Source: Lachnospiraceae bacterium
GTDB lineage: Bacteria > Bacillota > Clostridia > Lachnospirales > Lachnospiraceae
Length of the DNA: 36,882 bases
Direction of reading: 5' to 3'
NCBI GenBank assembly: GCA_017461685.1
Contig: JAFTXF010000094.1
Span: 1-36,882 of the forward strand
This document shows positions 24,176 through 32,703 of this stretch, piece after piece (within the stretch, counting starts at the first letter, position 1; every line of letters starts with the position of its first letter). The translations under genes and the position numbers were made by a program. The notes below the pieces were generated by a model. It searched no databases and had not been told where the DNA came from. It worked only from the letters and a program-made list of their open reading frames with translations.

Positions 24176-25062
24176 CATTTGTGTTTTCGGGTCAGGGTGA
24201 CCAATATCCCGGAATGGGCAAAGAATTTGCCGAGAAATATTCGGTGGCCGCATCTGTTTATGAGATGTGCGACCGGTTACGTCCCGGTACATCCTCCCAG
24301 TGTTTTTACGGCACGGAAGAAGAATTAAAAGAAACTCAAAATACACAGCCCTGCCTTTTTGCTTTTGAATTAGCAGCGACAGCGGTGTTAGAAGATAAAG
24401 GAATAAAGCCGGACACAGTTGCAGGTTTTTCTCTGGGTGAGGTGACAGCAGCAACGGTTGCAGGAGTCTTCAGCAAGGAAATCGGCTTTCAGCTTGTATG
24501 CAAGCGTGGTGAACTGATGCAGCGTGAGGCTGAAAAATTTGATACTGCAATGGCAGCTGTGGTAAAGCTGACAAAGGAACAGGTACAGGAAGTTTGCAGC
24601 AAATATTCGGATGTATATCCTGTAAATTTCAACTGTCCGGGACAGGTCACGGTATCCGGCCTGGCTTCTCAGATGTCTGATTTTTCTGCAGATGTAAAAG
24701 CAGCCGGAGGCAGAGCTATTCCGTTAAAGGTTAAAGGTGCCTTTCATTCTCCGTTTATGAAGGAGGCAGCAAAGGATTTTGCGGAAGAGCTGGCACAGGC
24801 TGAAATCAGGAATAGAACAGTTCCGTTATATTCAAACATGACGGCTGAGGTTTATACAGAGGATGTTGTGAGCCTTTTGTCCGGACAGATCTGCAGTCCG
24901 GTACAGTGGGAGAGCATTATTCGTAATATGATTGCCGACGGTGTGGATATCTTCATCGAAATCGGCCCGGGCAAGACACTTACCAATATGATTAAGAAGA
25001 TAGATGACAAAGTTACTGCAAAGACAGTAATTGAGTATTTAACGGAGGTAGAAACATGTTAA
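24163..25062 (+). CDS. fabD: Malonyl-CoA:ACP transacylase
   Basis: Moves malonyl from CoA (made by the ACC subunits further down) to ACP. 299 residues; 'FVFSGQGDQYPGMGKEF' begins the fold. The nucleophile is Ser90 in 'GFSLGE' (Phe where most FabD have His), Arg is in 'VCKRGELMQ', and the catalytic His is H195 in 'GAFHSPFM'. 'EIGPGKTLTNMIKK' closes it. The start overlaps the fabK end, so translation is coupled, and it overlaps fabG by 7 nt. Confidence 0.95.
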   Translation: MGKIAFVFSGQGDQYPGMGKEFAEKYSVAASVYEMCDRLRPGTSSQCFYGTEEELKETQNTQPCLFAFELAATAVLEDKGIKPDTVAGFSLGEVTAATVAGVFSKEIGFQLVCKRGELMQREAEKFDTAMAAVVKLTKEQVQEVCSKYSDVYPVNFNCPGQVTVSGLASQMSDFSADVKAAGGRAIPLKVKGAFHSPFMKEAAKDFAEELAQAEIRNRTVPLYSNMTAEVYTEDVVSLLSGQICSPVQWESIIRNMIADGVDIFIEIGPGKTLTNMIKKIDDKVTAKTVIEYLTEVETC

Positions 25063-25784
25063 AGGGTAAAGTAGCAGTTGTTACCGGAGGCTCCCGCGGC
25101 CTTGGAGAAGCAATTGTTTATAAGTTGGCATCTATGGGAGCTGATATCGCTATTGTAGATATCGGTGATCCTGCCCTTGCAGATCCTGTTTGCGCAAAAT
25201 GTGAGCAGGAATATAAAGTAGAAGCAAAAGCGTATCAGTGCGATGTGTCCAATTTTGATGCAGTGAAAGAGGTAGTTGCCCTGATCAAAGCGGACTTCGG
25301 TACAGTACATATTTTAGTAAATAATGCAGGCATCACCCGTGACGGCCTGGTTGCCATGATGAAGGAAGAAGATTTCGACAAAGTAATTGCAGTAAATCTG
25401 AAGGGTGCCTTCAATATGATTCGCCACACTACCGGGTTGTTCATCCGTAACCGCGAAGGCTGTATTATCAATATTGCCTCTGTTGCAGGCCTTATGGGCA
25501 ATGCAGGACAGTGTAATTATGCAGCTTCCAAAGCAGGTCTTGTGGGGCTCACCAAAACCGTGGCCAAAGAGCTTGCGCCAAAAGGAGTGCGCTGTAATGC
25601 CATTGCACCGGGCTTTATTGCAACTGACATGACCGGAAATCAGACAGAAAACCCGTTGCTTAAAATGATTCCATTAGGCAAAATGGGGGAGGCAGATGAC
25701 GTGGCAGAGGCTGCAGGTTATCTGGTAACTGCCAAATATGTAACCGGCGAAGTGCTCCGTGTGGACGGCGGAATCGCTATGTAA
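25056..25784 (+). CDS. fabG: 3-oxoacyl-ACP reductase
   Basis: NADPH-dependent SDR enzyme reducing 3-ketoacyl-ACP. 242 residues; cofactor loop 'VTGGSRGLGEAI' (about 9-20), 'NNAG' (about 88-91), catalytic Ser142 in 'INIASVAG', Tyr155 and Lys159 in 'YAASK', and C-terminal 'VTGEVLRVDGGIAM'. The length is standard. Overlap with fabD and an 11-nt gap to fabF place it in the operon. Confidence 0.95.
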   Translation: MLKGKVAVVTGGSRGLGEAIVYKLASMGADIAIVDIGDPALADPVCAKCEQEYKVEAKAYQCDVSNFDAVKEVVALIKADFGTVHILVNNAGITRDGLVAMMKEEDFDKVIAVNLKGAFNMIRHTTGLFIRNREGCIINIASVAGLMGNAGQCNYAASKAGLVGLTKTVAKELAPKGVRCNAIAPGFIATDMTGNQTENPLLKMIPLGKMGEADDVAEAAGYLVTAKYVTGEVLRVDGGIAM

Positions 25785-25795
25785 GGAGAAGGAAT

Positions 25796-27034
25796 ATGAG
25801 CGAAAACAGAAGAGTTGTTGTTACCGGTCTAGGTGCAATCACCCCTGTGGGAAATAATGTAAAGGATACCTGGGAGAGCTTAAAAGCCGGAAAAAACGGT
25901 ATTACTCCCATTACCCTTTTTGATACAGAGAAATTCAAGGCAAAATTAGGTGCAGAAGTAAAGGGATTTGACCCGAAGGAATATCTGGAGGTAAACGAAA
26001 TCCTTCGTACCGACCGCTATGCCCAGTTTGCTGTTGCTGCAGCAGAGCAGGCAGTAAAAGAAAGCGGTGTGGAAGGTACAGTGGCACCGGAGCGTTTTGC
26101 AGTGCAGTTTGGTACGGGAATTGGCGGAATCAGCACCTTTGAAAATGAACATACAAAGCTTATGGAGAAGGGCCCTCGCCGCGTTTCTTCTTTGTTTGTA
26201 CCAATGATGATTTCCAATATGGCAGCAGGCATGATTGCTATCCGTCACGATTGCCGCGGTTCTGCTATGCCTGCAGTTACTGCCTGTGCATCAGGCTCTA
26301 ATGCCATTGGTGAAGCTATGCGTCTGATTCGCCACGGGTATGCCGATGCAGTAATCACCGGTGGAGCAGAAGCATCTATTCGTCCTATGGCTGTTGCAGG
26401 TTTTGTCAATATGCAGGCTTTGTCTACATCAGAAAACCCTGACGAAGCATCGTTGCCTTTTGATAAGCGTAGAGGCGGTTTTGTGATCGGAGAAGGAGCA
26501 GTCGCCCTGGTTTTAGAGGAATATGAACATGCAAAGGCCCGTGGCGCCAAGATTTACGGCGAGATTTGCGGCTACGGTTCTACCTGTGATGCGTACCACA
26601 TCACAGCACCTCATCCGGAAGCCAGAGGCGGTGCTCAGGCTATGATGGATGCCATGAAGGAAGCCGGTTATACCGAAAAGGATACGGTATATGTAAATGC
26701 ACATGGTACCGGTACTCCTATGAATGATATGATTGAAACCGTGGCCATAAAGAAGGCACTCGGGGAAAAGGCGGCAAGAAAGGCTTATGTAAGCTCTACA
26801 AAGTCTATGACCGGTCATATGTTAGGTGCTGCAGGTGCAATAGAGGCATTGGCTTGTCTGTTTGCTTTACAGGAAGGTGTGATTCCACCGACTATTAATC
26901 TGAAGGAGCAGGATGAGGCCTGTGACCTGAACTGTGTGCCGTGTGAAGCAGTAAAGGCAGAGATTACGTTGGCGCTGTCCAATTCTCTCGGTTTTGGCGG
27001 TCATAATGCTTGTCTTGCTTTTAGAAAGGTGTAA
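25796..27034 (+). CDS. fabF: 3-oxoacyl-ACP synthase II
   Basis: Elongating condensing enzyme of type II fatty acid synthesis. 412 residues with the Cys-His-His triad: Cys164 in 'TACASGSNAIGEA', His303 in 'NAHGTGTPMND' and His341 in 'MTGHMLGAAGAIEA'. 'VVVTGLGAITPVGNN' begins the thiolase fold and 'NSLGFGGHNACL' ends it. It is the only condensing enzyme seen here; the initiating FabH is not in the window. AGGAG precedes ATG 25796. Confidence 0.97.
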   Translation: MSENRRVVVTGLGAITPVGNNVKDTWESLKAGKNGITPITLFDTEKFKAKLGAEVKGFDPKEYLEVNEILRTDRYAQFAVAAAEQAVKESGVEGTVAPERFAVQFGTGIGGISTFENEHTKLMEKGPRRVSSLFVPMMISNMAAGMIAIRHDCRGSAMPAVTACASGSNAIGEAMRLIRHGYADAVITGGAEASIRPMAVAGFVNMQALSTSENPDEASLPFDKRRGGFVIGEGAVALVLEEYEHAKARGAKIYGEICGYGSTCDAYHITAPHPEARGGAQAMMDAMKEAGYTEKDTVYVNAHGTGTPMNDMIETVAIKKALGEKAARKAYVSSTKSMTGHMLGAAGAIEALACLFALQEGVIPPTINLKEQDEACDLNCVPCEAVKAEITLALSNSLGFGGHNACLAFRKV

Positions 27035-27037
27035 GGT

Positions 27038-27469
27038 ATGAACGAGACAGATATTCGCAAATATGCGGTTCTGATGCAGGAGTTGGGACTTACCGGTCTG
27101 GAAATTACCGAAGGAACTAAGGCAGTTCGTCTGGATCGCAGCGCACCTGTAACCGTGACAGAAACAATTGCAGTTCCCGGGGATTTAGCAGTTTCCAGAG
27201 ATTCTTCTGACGGACAAAAAGAAAATAAAAATTATATCAGTGTAAAATCTCCGGTTGTGGGTGTATTTTATGCGGCTCCGACCGAAAATGTCAGCCCTTA
27301 TGTGGCTATCGGCGACCGTGTGCAAAAGGGACAGATTCTCTGCATTGTGGAAGCTATGAAGCTCATGAATGAAATTGCTGCAGAAGAAGATGGTGTGATT
27401 ACGGAGATTTGCGTTACAAATGGTCAGGTAGTAGAATTCGGCACAGAATTATTCCGAATGAGAAAATAA
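27038..27469 (+). CDS. accB: Biotin carboxyl carrier protein of acetyl-CoA carboxylase
   Basis: 143 residues. The N-terminal part ('IRKYAVLMQELGLTGLEIT') is followed by a short variable linker (about 45-66). The biotinyl domain has 'VKSPVVGVFYAAP' and the biotin site 'VEAMKLMNEI' with Lys108. BirA at 1356-2408 is the likely modifying enzyme. The gene lies 3 nt after fabF, before fabZ and accC. The linker is short compared with the Ala/Pro-rich linkers of many BCCPs. Confidence 0.95.
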   Translation: MNETDIRKYAVLMQELGLTGLEITEGTKAVRLDRSAPVTVTETIAVPGDLAVSRDSSDGQKENKNYISVKSPVVGVFYAAPTENVSPYVAIGDRVQKGQILCIVEAMKLMNEIAAEEDGVITEICVTNGQVVEFGTELFRMRK

Positions 27470-27480
27470 AGAAGGTAACA

Positions 27481-27897
27481 ATGAATAAAGACGAAATTAT
27501 GAAAATATTGCCTCACAGAGATAACATGCTCTTATTAGATGAGGTAGAAAATAAAGACGGCAATGCCGTTGGACATTATACTGTTCGCGGAGATGAGTTT
27601 TTTTTAAATGGTCATTTTCCGGGAAACCCTATTGTTCCGGGTGTTATTTTGTGTGAAATTCTGGCACAGTCTGCCTGTGTTTTATTGCAGGATGCCATGG
27701 ACGAAGGAAAGCTTCCGGTTTACACAGGCTTAAATAACGTGAAATTCCGTTCTCCGGTAAAACCCGGCGATACCATGGAAACCCGGTGCCATATTAAAAG
27801 AGCAAAGCATCCTTTTTACTTTGCAGAAGGTACGGTTACCGTGGAAGGAAGACTTTGCGTATCCGCTGAATTTTCATTCTGTATCACAGGAGCGTAG
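27481..27897 (+). CDS. fabZ: 3-hydroxyacyl-ACP dehydratase FabZ
   Basis: Hot-dog fold dehydratase that makes trans-2-enoyl-ACP. 138 residues from ATG 27481; the frame is open upstream into accB but the family starts at 'MNKDEIMKILPHRDNMLLLD'. The catalytic pair is His45 in 'GHFPGNPIVPGV' and Glu59 in 'CEILAQ'. With no FabA or FabM seen, unsaturated fatty acid formation would need another enzyme, or FabZ itself. An AAGAAGG site precedes it, and accC follows after 3 nt. Confidence 0.95.
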   Translation: MNKDEIMKILPHRDNMLLLDEVENKDGNAVGHYTVRGDEFFLNGHFPGNPIVPGVILCEILAQSACVLLQDAMDEGKLPVYTGLNNVKFRSPVKPGDTMETRCHIKRAKHPFYFAEGTVTVEGRLCVSAEFSFCITGA

Positions 27898-27900
27898 ATT

Positions 27901-29208
27901 ATGTTCTCAAAAATATTGATTGCCAACCGCGGCGAAATTGCTGTCCGGATTATCAGAGCCTGTAAAGAAATGGGCGTTGCTACGGTGGCTGTATATTCCG
28001 AGGCGGATAAAAATGCCCTGCATGTAGCCTTGGCTGACCAAAGCTATTGTATTGGCGGTCCGGAAGCTTCGGAAAGCTATTTAAATGAAATGCAGATTAT
28101 CAGTACAGTAATTCTGGCAGGGGCCCAGGCCATTCATCCAGGCTACGGTTTTCTTTCGGAAAATGCACACTTTGCCCGACTTTGCAGAAAAAACGGACTG
28201 GTGTTTATCGGTCCCGAGCCGGAAAGCATGGAGGAGCTTAGCGATAAAGCCAAATTAAAAGAGCTGATTCGGAAAACCCGTCTTAACGTGATTCCCGGCA
28301 CGAAAACAGTGGCAAATGTGGAAGAAGCCCGAAAAGCAGCTTACATGATTGGATATCCCGTTATGTTAAAGGCCAGTGCCGGAGGCGGCGGAAGGGGTAT
28401 CCGCCTTGTAAGAACAGAGGATGATTTGGAAGAAGCCTATCTTCAGGCTACCGGTGAGGCGGTCAGTGCCTTTGGGGATGGCAGTGTGTATTTGGAAAAA
28501 TATATTTTCCCGGCCAGACACGTGGAATTGCAGATACTGGCAGATGAGCACGGAAATGTGGTATGCCTCGGTGACAGAGACTGCTCTTTACAGCGGCGCA
28601 ACCAGAAGCTGATTGAAGAAACTCCTTCTCCGGCTGTAGGCAGCGAGCAAAGAAGTGAAATTATTAAACTGGCAGTAGAGGCCGTAAAAAAAATCGGTTA
28701 TGTGGGCGCAGGTACTTTAGAATTTCTGCTGGATAAGGAAGGCAATTTCTGGTTTATGGAAATGAATGTCCGCTTACAAGTGGAGCATTCCGTGACCGAA
28801 ATGTTAACCGGTATAGATTTGGTGAAATGGCAGATACGTACTGCTGCCGGTATTCCATTAAGCTTTACACAAAAGGATATTGATATGCAGGGCTCAGCCA
28901 TAGAATGTCGTATCAATGCCTCCGGCTGTGGGACTCTTCGTATGCTGCATGTGCCGGGAGGACCCGCAGTAAGATTTGATACCAGCCTGATAGAAGGCAC
29001 TACGGTATCTCCGTATTACGATTCGCTGCTGGGCAAACTGATTGTTTTTGCCAAAACAAGAGAAGAAGCACTGCGGAAAATCCGGGCGTCACTCTGTGAG
29101 CTGGTCATTGAAGGCATTCCTACAAATATTGAAGAACAGCTCCGTATTGTGGAAGACGAGAGATTTACATCGGGAAATTACGATTTAACTTTTATGGGTA
29201 ATAGGTGA
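27901..29208 (+). CDS. accC: Biotin carboxylase subunit of acetyl-CoA carboxylase
   Basis: ATP-dependent carboxylation of biotin on AccB. 435 residues: 'ILIANRGEIAVRIIRACKEMG' N-terminal domain, 'HPGYGFLSENAHFARLC', ATP-grasp glycine loop 'KASAGGGGRGIRLV' (about 157-170), 'ERDCS'-equivalent 'GDRDCSLQRRNQKLIEE', 'EFLLD' and 'FMEMNVRLQVEHSVTEMLTG', and C-terminal 'ECRINA'. It is slightly shorter than the usual 445-450 through a trimmed C-terminus. accD begins 4 nt later. Confidence 0.96.
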   Translation: MFSKILIANRGEIAVRIIRACKEMGVATVAVYSEADKNALHVALADQSYCIGGPEASESYLNEMQIISTVILAGAQAIHPGYGFLSENAHFARLCRKNGLVFIGPEPESMEELSDKAKLKELIRKTRLNVIPGTKTVANVEEARKAAYMIGYPVMLKASAGGGGRGIRLVRTEDDLEEAYLQATGEAVSAFGDGSVYLEKYIFPARHVELQILADEHGNVVCLGDRDCSLQRRNQKLIEETPSPAVGSEQRSEIIKLAVEAVKKIGYVGAGTLEFLLDKEGNFWFMEMNVRLQVEHSVTEMLTGIDLVKWQIRTAAGIPLSFTQKDIDMQGSAIECRINASGCGTLRMLHVPGGPAVRFDTSLIEGTTVSPYYDSLLGKLIVFAKTREEALRKIRASLCELVIEGIPTNIEEQLRIVEDERFTSGNYDLTFMGNR

Positions 29209-29212
29209 AACA

Positions 29213-30064
29213 ATGGCTTTGATTAATTTTTTGAAACCCAAAAATCAATTGGAAGAAGGCGGTCGTACGGCAGCTCCCGTGCAACAGGATGCAGGGGAGC
29301 CGGAAAAGAAATGTCCGAACTGCCATAAAGATATACCTATCAGTCGTCTATGGGCAAACGACCTTGTTTGTCCTTGCGGGCATCATTTTCGTATGAAAGC
29401 ACGTCAGCGTATCAAAATGATTGCAGACAAAAAAAGCTTTCATGAATTATATTCTGAAATGAAATCCGGGAATCCTCTTCATTTCCCGGGATATAAAGAT
29501 AAAGTGGAAACCGTTCGTGTGGCCAGCGGAGAAGAGGAAGCAGTTATCTGCGGAACGGCGAAGATTGGGGAAGAGATGTGCTGCCTGTTTGTGATGGAAT
29601 CTTATTTTATGATGGGCAGTATGGGCAGTGCCGTGGGAGAAAAGATAACGTCCTTATTTGAATATGCCACGGAACATCGTCTTCCGGTAATTGGTTTCAC
29701 CGTTTCCGGAGGTGCCAGAATGCAGGAGGGGCTGCTCTCTTTGATGCAGATGGCCAAAACCAGTGCTGCAGTAAAGCGGCATAGCGATGCAGGATTATTA
29801 TATATTGCCGTGCTCACAGATCCTACCACCGGCGGTGTTACCGCAAGCTTTGCCATGGAGGCTGACATTATTCTGGCAGAGCCGGGAGCTACTGTTGGGT
29901 TTGCAGGAGCAAGAGTCATTGAGCAAACCACCAAAAAATCACTGCCGACTGGCTTCCAAAAATCAGAATTTGTGTTAGAGCACGGCTTCATTGATGGAAT
30001 CGTGAGCCGCTCTGATCAAAAGAAGCTGCTGACAGAGCTTCTCAGTATGCACAATGGAGGTTGA
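29213..30064 (+). CDS. accD: Acetyl-CoA carboxylase carboxyltransferase subunit beta
   Basis: Half of the carboxyltransferase that moves CO2 from biotin to acetyl-CoA. 283 residues; a zinc ribbon near residues 34-56 ('CPNCHKDIPISRLWANDLVC' then 'PCGHHF') precedes the crotonase-like fold, with 'MESYFMMGSMGSAVGEKI', 'SGGARMQEGLLSLMQMAKT' and 'PTTGGVTASFAM'. The end contains the ribosome site for accA. Confidence 0.95.
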   Translation: MALINFLKPKNQLEEGGRTAAPVQQDAGEPEKKCPNCHKDIPISRLWANDLVCPCGHHFRMKARQRIKMIADKKSFHELYSEMKSGNPLHFPGYKDKVETVRVASGEEEAVICGTAKIGEEMCCLFVMESYFMMGSMGSAVGEKITSLFEYATEHRLPVIGFTVSGGARMQEGLLSLMQMAKTSAAVKRHSDAGLLYIAVLTDPTTGGVTASFAMEADIILAEPGATVGFAGARVIEQTTKKSLPTGFQKSEFVLEHGFIDGIVSRSDQKKLLTELLSMHNGG

Positions 30065-30068
30065 AGAT

Positions 30069-30860
30069 ATGAGTGGGGTGCCTTATGAACGTGTAAAACT
30101 TGCCCGGGATAATGGAAGACCGACAGGGCTTGATTATATCAAAAATATTTTTAATGGATTTATAGAATTTCACGGGGACCGCCGTTTTGCAGATGATCCT
30201 GCTGTTGTGGGTGGAATCGCAAGGTTGAATAATCAGCCGGTTACCGTGATTGCTATTGAAAAAGGCCATACAGCAAAGGAGCGCGCTTACCGTAACTTCG
30301 GTGCGCCTCATCCGGAAGGCTACCGCAAGGCTCTCCGCCTGATGAAGCAGGCTGAGAAATTCGGAAGGCCGGTTATCTGCTTTATCGATACTTCAGGAGC
30401 CTATTGCGGTATCGGAGCCGAAGAGCGCGGTCAGGTGCAGGCAATTGCTGAAAATTTAATGGAAATGTCAACTCTTTGTGTGCCCGTGATTTCTATTCTG
30501 ATTGGAGAAGGCGGCAGCGGCGGTGCTCTTGCCCTTGCTGTAGCTGACAGGGTGTGGATGCTGAAAAATGCAGTGTATTCCGTTATTTCCCCGGAAGGAT
30601 GTGCCAGCATTCTGTGGAAGGACTCCGCGAAAGCGGAAGAAGCAGCGGCCAGTTTAAAGCTTACCGCAGAGGATGCTAAGAGTCTGGGTGTGATCGAACG
30701 CATCCTTTCAGAAAATGAAATGGGGAAAAAAGATTTTTATGACCGTATTCGAGGCCTTTTGACCGAAGAATTTAATGAGCTGTCAAAGGATCCTGATTTG
30801 ATCGGTAAGCGCTATGACCGCTTTCGCCATATCGGTGCTCATGCGGTAGTGAAGGAGTAA
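30069..30860 (+). CDS. accA: Acetyl-CoA carboxylase carboxyltransferase subunit alpha
   Basis: Partner of AccD. 263 residues from ATG 30069, chosen because GGAGG (30056-30060) lies 8 nt before it; an earlier in-frame ATG at 30054 overlaps accD and itself contains this site. 'VKLARDNGRPTGLDYIKNIF', 'FHGDRRFADDPAVVGGIA', 'FGAPHPEGYRKALRLMKQAE', 'FIDTSGAYCGIGAEERGQ' and 'GEGGSGGALALAVADRV' are the family motifs. The N-terminal coiled part of about 40 residues found in E. coli AccA is absent. Confidence 0.95.
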   Translation: MSGVPYERVKLARDNGRPTGLDYIKNIFNGFIEFHGDRRFADDPAVVGGIARLNNQPVTVIAIEKGHTAKERAYRNFGAPHPEGYRKALRLMKQAEKFGRPVICFIDTSGAYCGIGAEERGQVQAIAENLMEMSTLCVPVISILIGEGGSGGALALAVADRVWMLKNAVYSVISPEGCASILWKDSAKAEEAAASLKLTAEDAKSLGVIERILSENEMGKKDFYDRIRGLLTEEFNELSKDPDLIGKRYDRFRHIGAHAVVKE

Positions 30861-30862
30861 AG

Positions 30863-32500
30863 ATGAGCATATACCAAAAGTTTTGTACGGAAATGATAGA
30901 TGAGGAGGGAAATCTCAAAAAACTCACCCTCGACTATCCTCATAACTTCAATTTTGCTTATGATGTGGTGGATGCTATTGCAGAAGAAACGCCGGATAAG
31001 CGGGCACTTGTTTGGTGCAATACGGAGAATGAGGAGCATATATTTACCTTTGAGGACATCAGCAAGTACAGCAATCAAATGGCAAATGTATTCCGGCAGG
31101 CAGGAATCGGTCGTGGAGACAGAGTCTTGCTAGTGCTGAAACGTCATTATGAATACTGGTTTGCAGCAGTAGCCCTTCATAAGCTGGGGGCTGTTATGAT
31201 TCCGGCTACGCATATGCTGACGGTAAAGGATTTTGTATACCGCATAAAAGCCTCAAAAGTGAAAGGCGTTGTATGTACTGCTCAAAATGATGTGCCGGAA
31301 AAAATAAAGGCGTCGCTGAAAGAAGCAGGCATGCAGGCAAAGCTTTGGTGCATACAGGCAGAGGTGGAGGAATTTGAAAATCTGACCGAGGCCATGAAAA
31401 CGGCGGACAGTGAATTGGCCCGTGCGGAAACTTTGGCCACGGACCCTATGATGTTATATTTCACCTCCGGTACTACCGGAAATCCAAAGGGTGTCATCCA
31501 CGATTTTACCTATCCGCTGGCACACATTGTTACCGCAAAATACTGGCAGCAGGCAGAAGAAGGGGGACTGCATTTTACCGTAGCAGAAACCGGCTGGGCA
31601 AAGGCATCCTGGGGTAAAATTTACGGCCAATGGCTGGTAGGCAGTGCTGTTATGGTGTATGATTTTGACAATTTTGATCCAAAGCAGCTGACAGCAATCA
31701 TTAACCGCTATGGGGTAACCAGCTTCTGTGCGCCGCCTACGGTCTACCGATACCTGGTGCGGAAAGGTATTCCCGAAATGCCTTCTTTAAAGCATGCTTC
31801 TACCGCCGGTGAAATGTTAGCACCGGAAGTATTCCGCAAATTTACGGAGGGCACGGGACTGCCTCTTTGTGAAGGCTACGGACAGACAGAAACTACCCTT
31901 CTTATGGCAAATTTTAAGGGAAAAGAGCCGGTAGAGGGCTCTATGGGAACGGTTTCGCCTTTCTATCATATTGAGCTTTTAGATAAACAAGGAGCTCCTG
32001 TAGCTGTGGGTGAAGTCGGTGAGGTTGTCATTGTTCCGCCCGAAAACGGCAGACAACCGGGTGTTTTTTGTGGCTATCTCGACAACGAAGAACAGTATAA
32101 TCATGTATGGCGGGGCGGTGTGTATCATACAGGAGATGCGGCATACAGGGATGAAAACGGTCTTTACTGGTTTCACGGACGATTTGACGATATCATTAAG
32201 ACCGGCGGTTTCCGTGTAGGACCTTATGAAGTGGAAAATGTTTTGATGGAGCATCCCGGTGTGGTGGAATGCAGCGTCATCGGTGTTCCGGATGCTTTAC
32301 GCGGTCAGGCAATCAAAGCAGTTATCGTGTTGGGTGCAGGATTTACGCCTTCCAAAGAACTGGAACTGGAAATCAAGGACTTCTGTAATAGAAAGCTGGC
32401 AGAATACAAGTGGATTCGCATTGTGGAGTTTGTGGAAGAAATGCCCAAAACCATCAGCGGTAAAATCAAAAAGACAGTGCTTCGAGAAGGCAATAATTAG
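30863..32500 (+). CDS. AMP-forming acyl-CoA synthetase, medium-chain/ACSM-like
   Basis: 545-residue adenylate-forming enzyme that activates a carboxylic acid to acyl-AMP and then a thioester. Motifs: 'YFTSGTTGNPKG' (199-210), 'STAGEML', 'EGYGQTET' (about 343-350), 'YHTGDAAYRDENGLYWFHGR' , 'DDIIKTGGFRVGPYEVE', and the C-terminal lysine K534 in 'PKTISGKIKK'. The layout 'HFTVAETGWAKASWGKIYGQW' is like acyl-CoA synthetases of the ACSM/medium-chain group. The start lies 2 nt after accA, so it belongs to the fatty acid operon. It could recycle exogenous or released fatty acids, or load ACP; the substrate cannot be read from sequence. No signal peptide or membrane segment. Confidence 0.9.
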   Translation: MSIYQKFCTEMIDEEGNLKKLTLDYPHNFNFAYDVVDAIAEETPDKRALVWCNTENEEHIFTFEDISKYSNQMANVFRQAGIGRGDRVLLVLKRHYEYWFAAVALHKLGAVMIPATHMLTVKDFVYRIKASKVKGVVCTAQNDVPEKIKASLKEAGMQAKLWCIQAEVEEFENLTEAMKTADSELARAETLATDPMMLYFTSGTTGNPKGVIHDFTYPLAHIVTAKYWQQAEEGGLHFTVAETGWAKASWGKIYGQWLVGSAVMVYDFDNFDPKQLTAIINRYGVTSFCAPPTVYRYLVRKGIPEMPSLKHASTAGEMLAPEVFRKFTEGTGLPLCEGYGQTETTLLMANFKGKEPVEGSMGTVSPFYHIELLDKQGAPVAVGEVGEVVIVPPENGRQPGVFCGYLDNEEQYNHVWRGGVYHTGDAAYRDENGLYWFHGRFDDIIKTGGFRVGPYEVENVLMEHPGVVECSVIGVPDALRGQAIKAVIVLGAGFTPSKELELEIKDFCNRKLAEYKWIRIVEFVEEMPKTISGKIKKTVLREGNN

Positions 32501-32602
32501 GAAACAGACTTTAAAAAAGGCGTCGGCGTTGCATTAGAATAAGCGTAGACCGGGCGGCAGCTGGAAACGCGGACGGTAACTGGCATAGGCGACAGCTGGC
32601 AA

Positions 32603-32631
32603 TTGCATATTATCGGAAAATATGCTATATT
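32603..32631 (+). promoter_or_regulatory. Possible promoter before the PAS regulator
   Basis: TTGCAT (32603-32608) and TATATT (32626-32631) are separated by 17 bp; the -35 is weak (3/6) and the -10 good (5/6). The gap 32501-32703 otherwise contains three imperfect copies of GGCGRCAGCTGG-like sequence (32551-32600) and no clear terminator for the fatty acid operon. Confidence 0.4.
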
Positions 32632-32703
32632 AAAAAACACAGTAATTTTATTTCCGGATAATGGCATGGCTCTTTGAGCGTGTACTTGAATTAAGGAGAT
32701 GCT

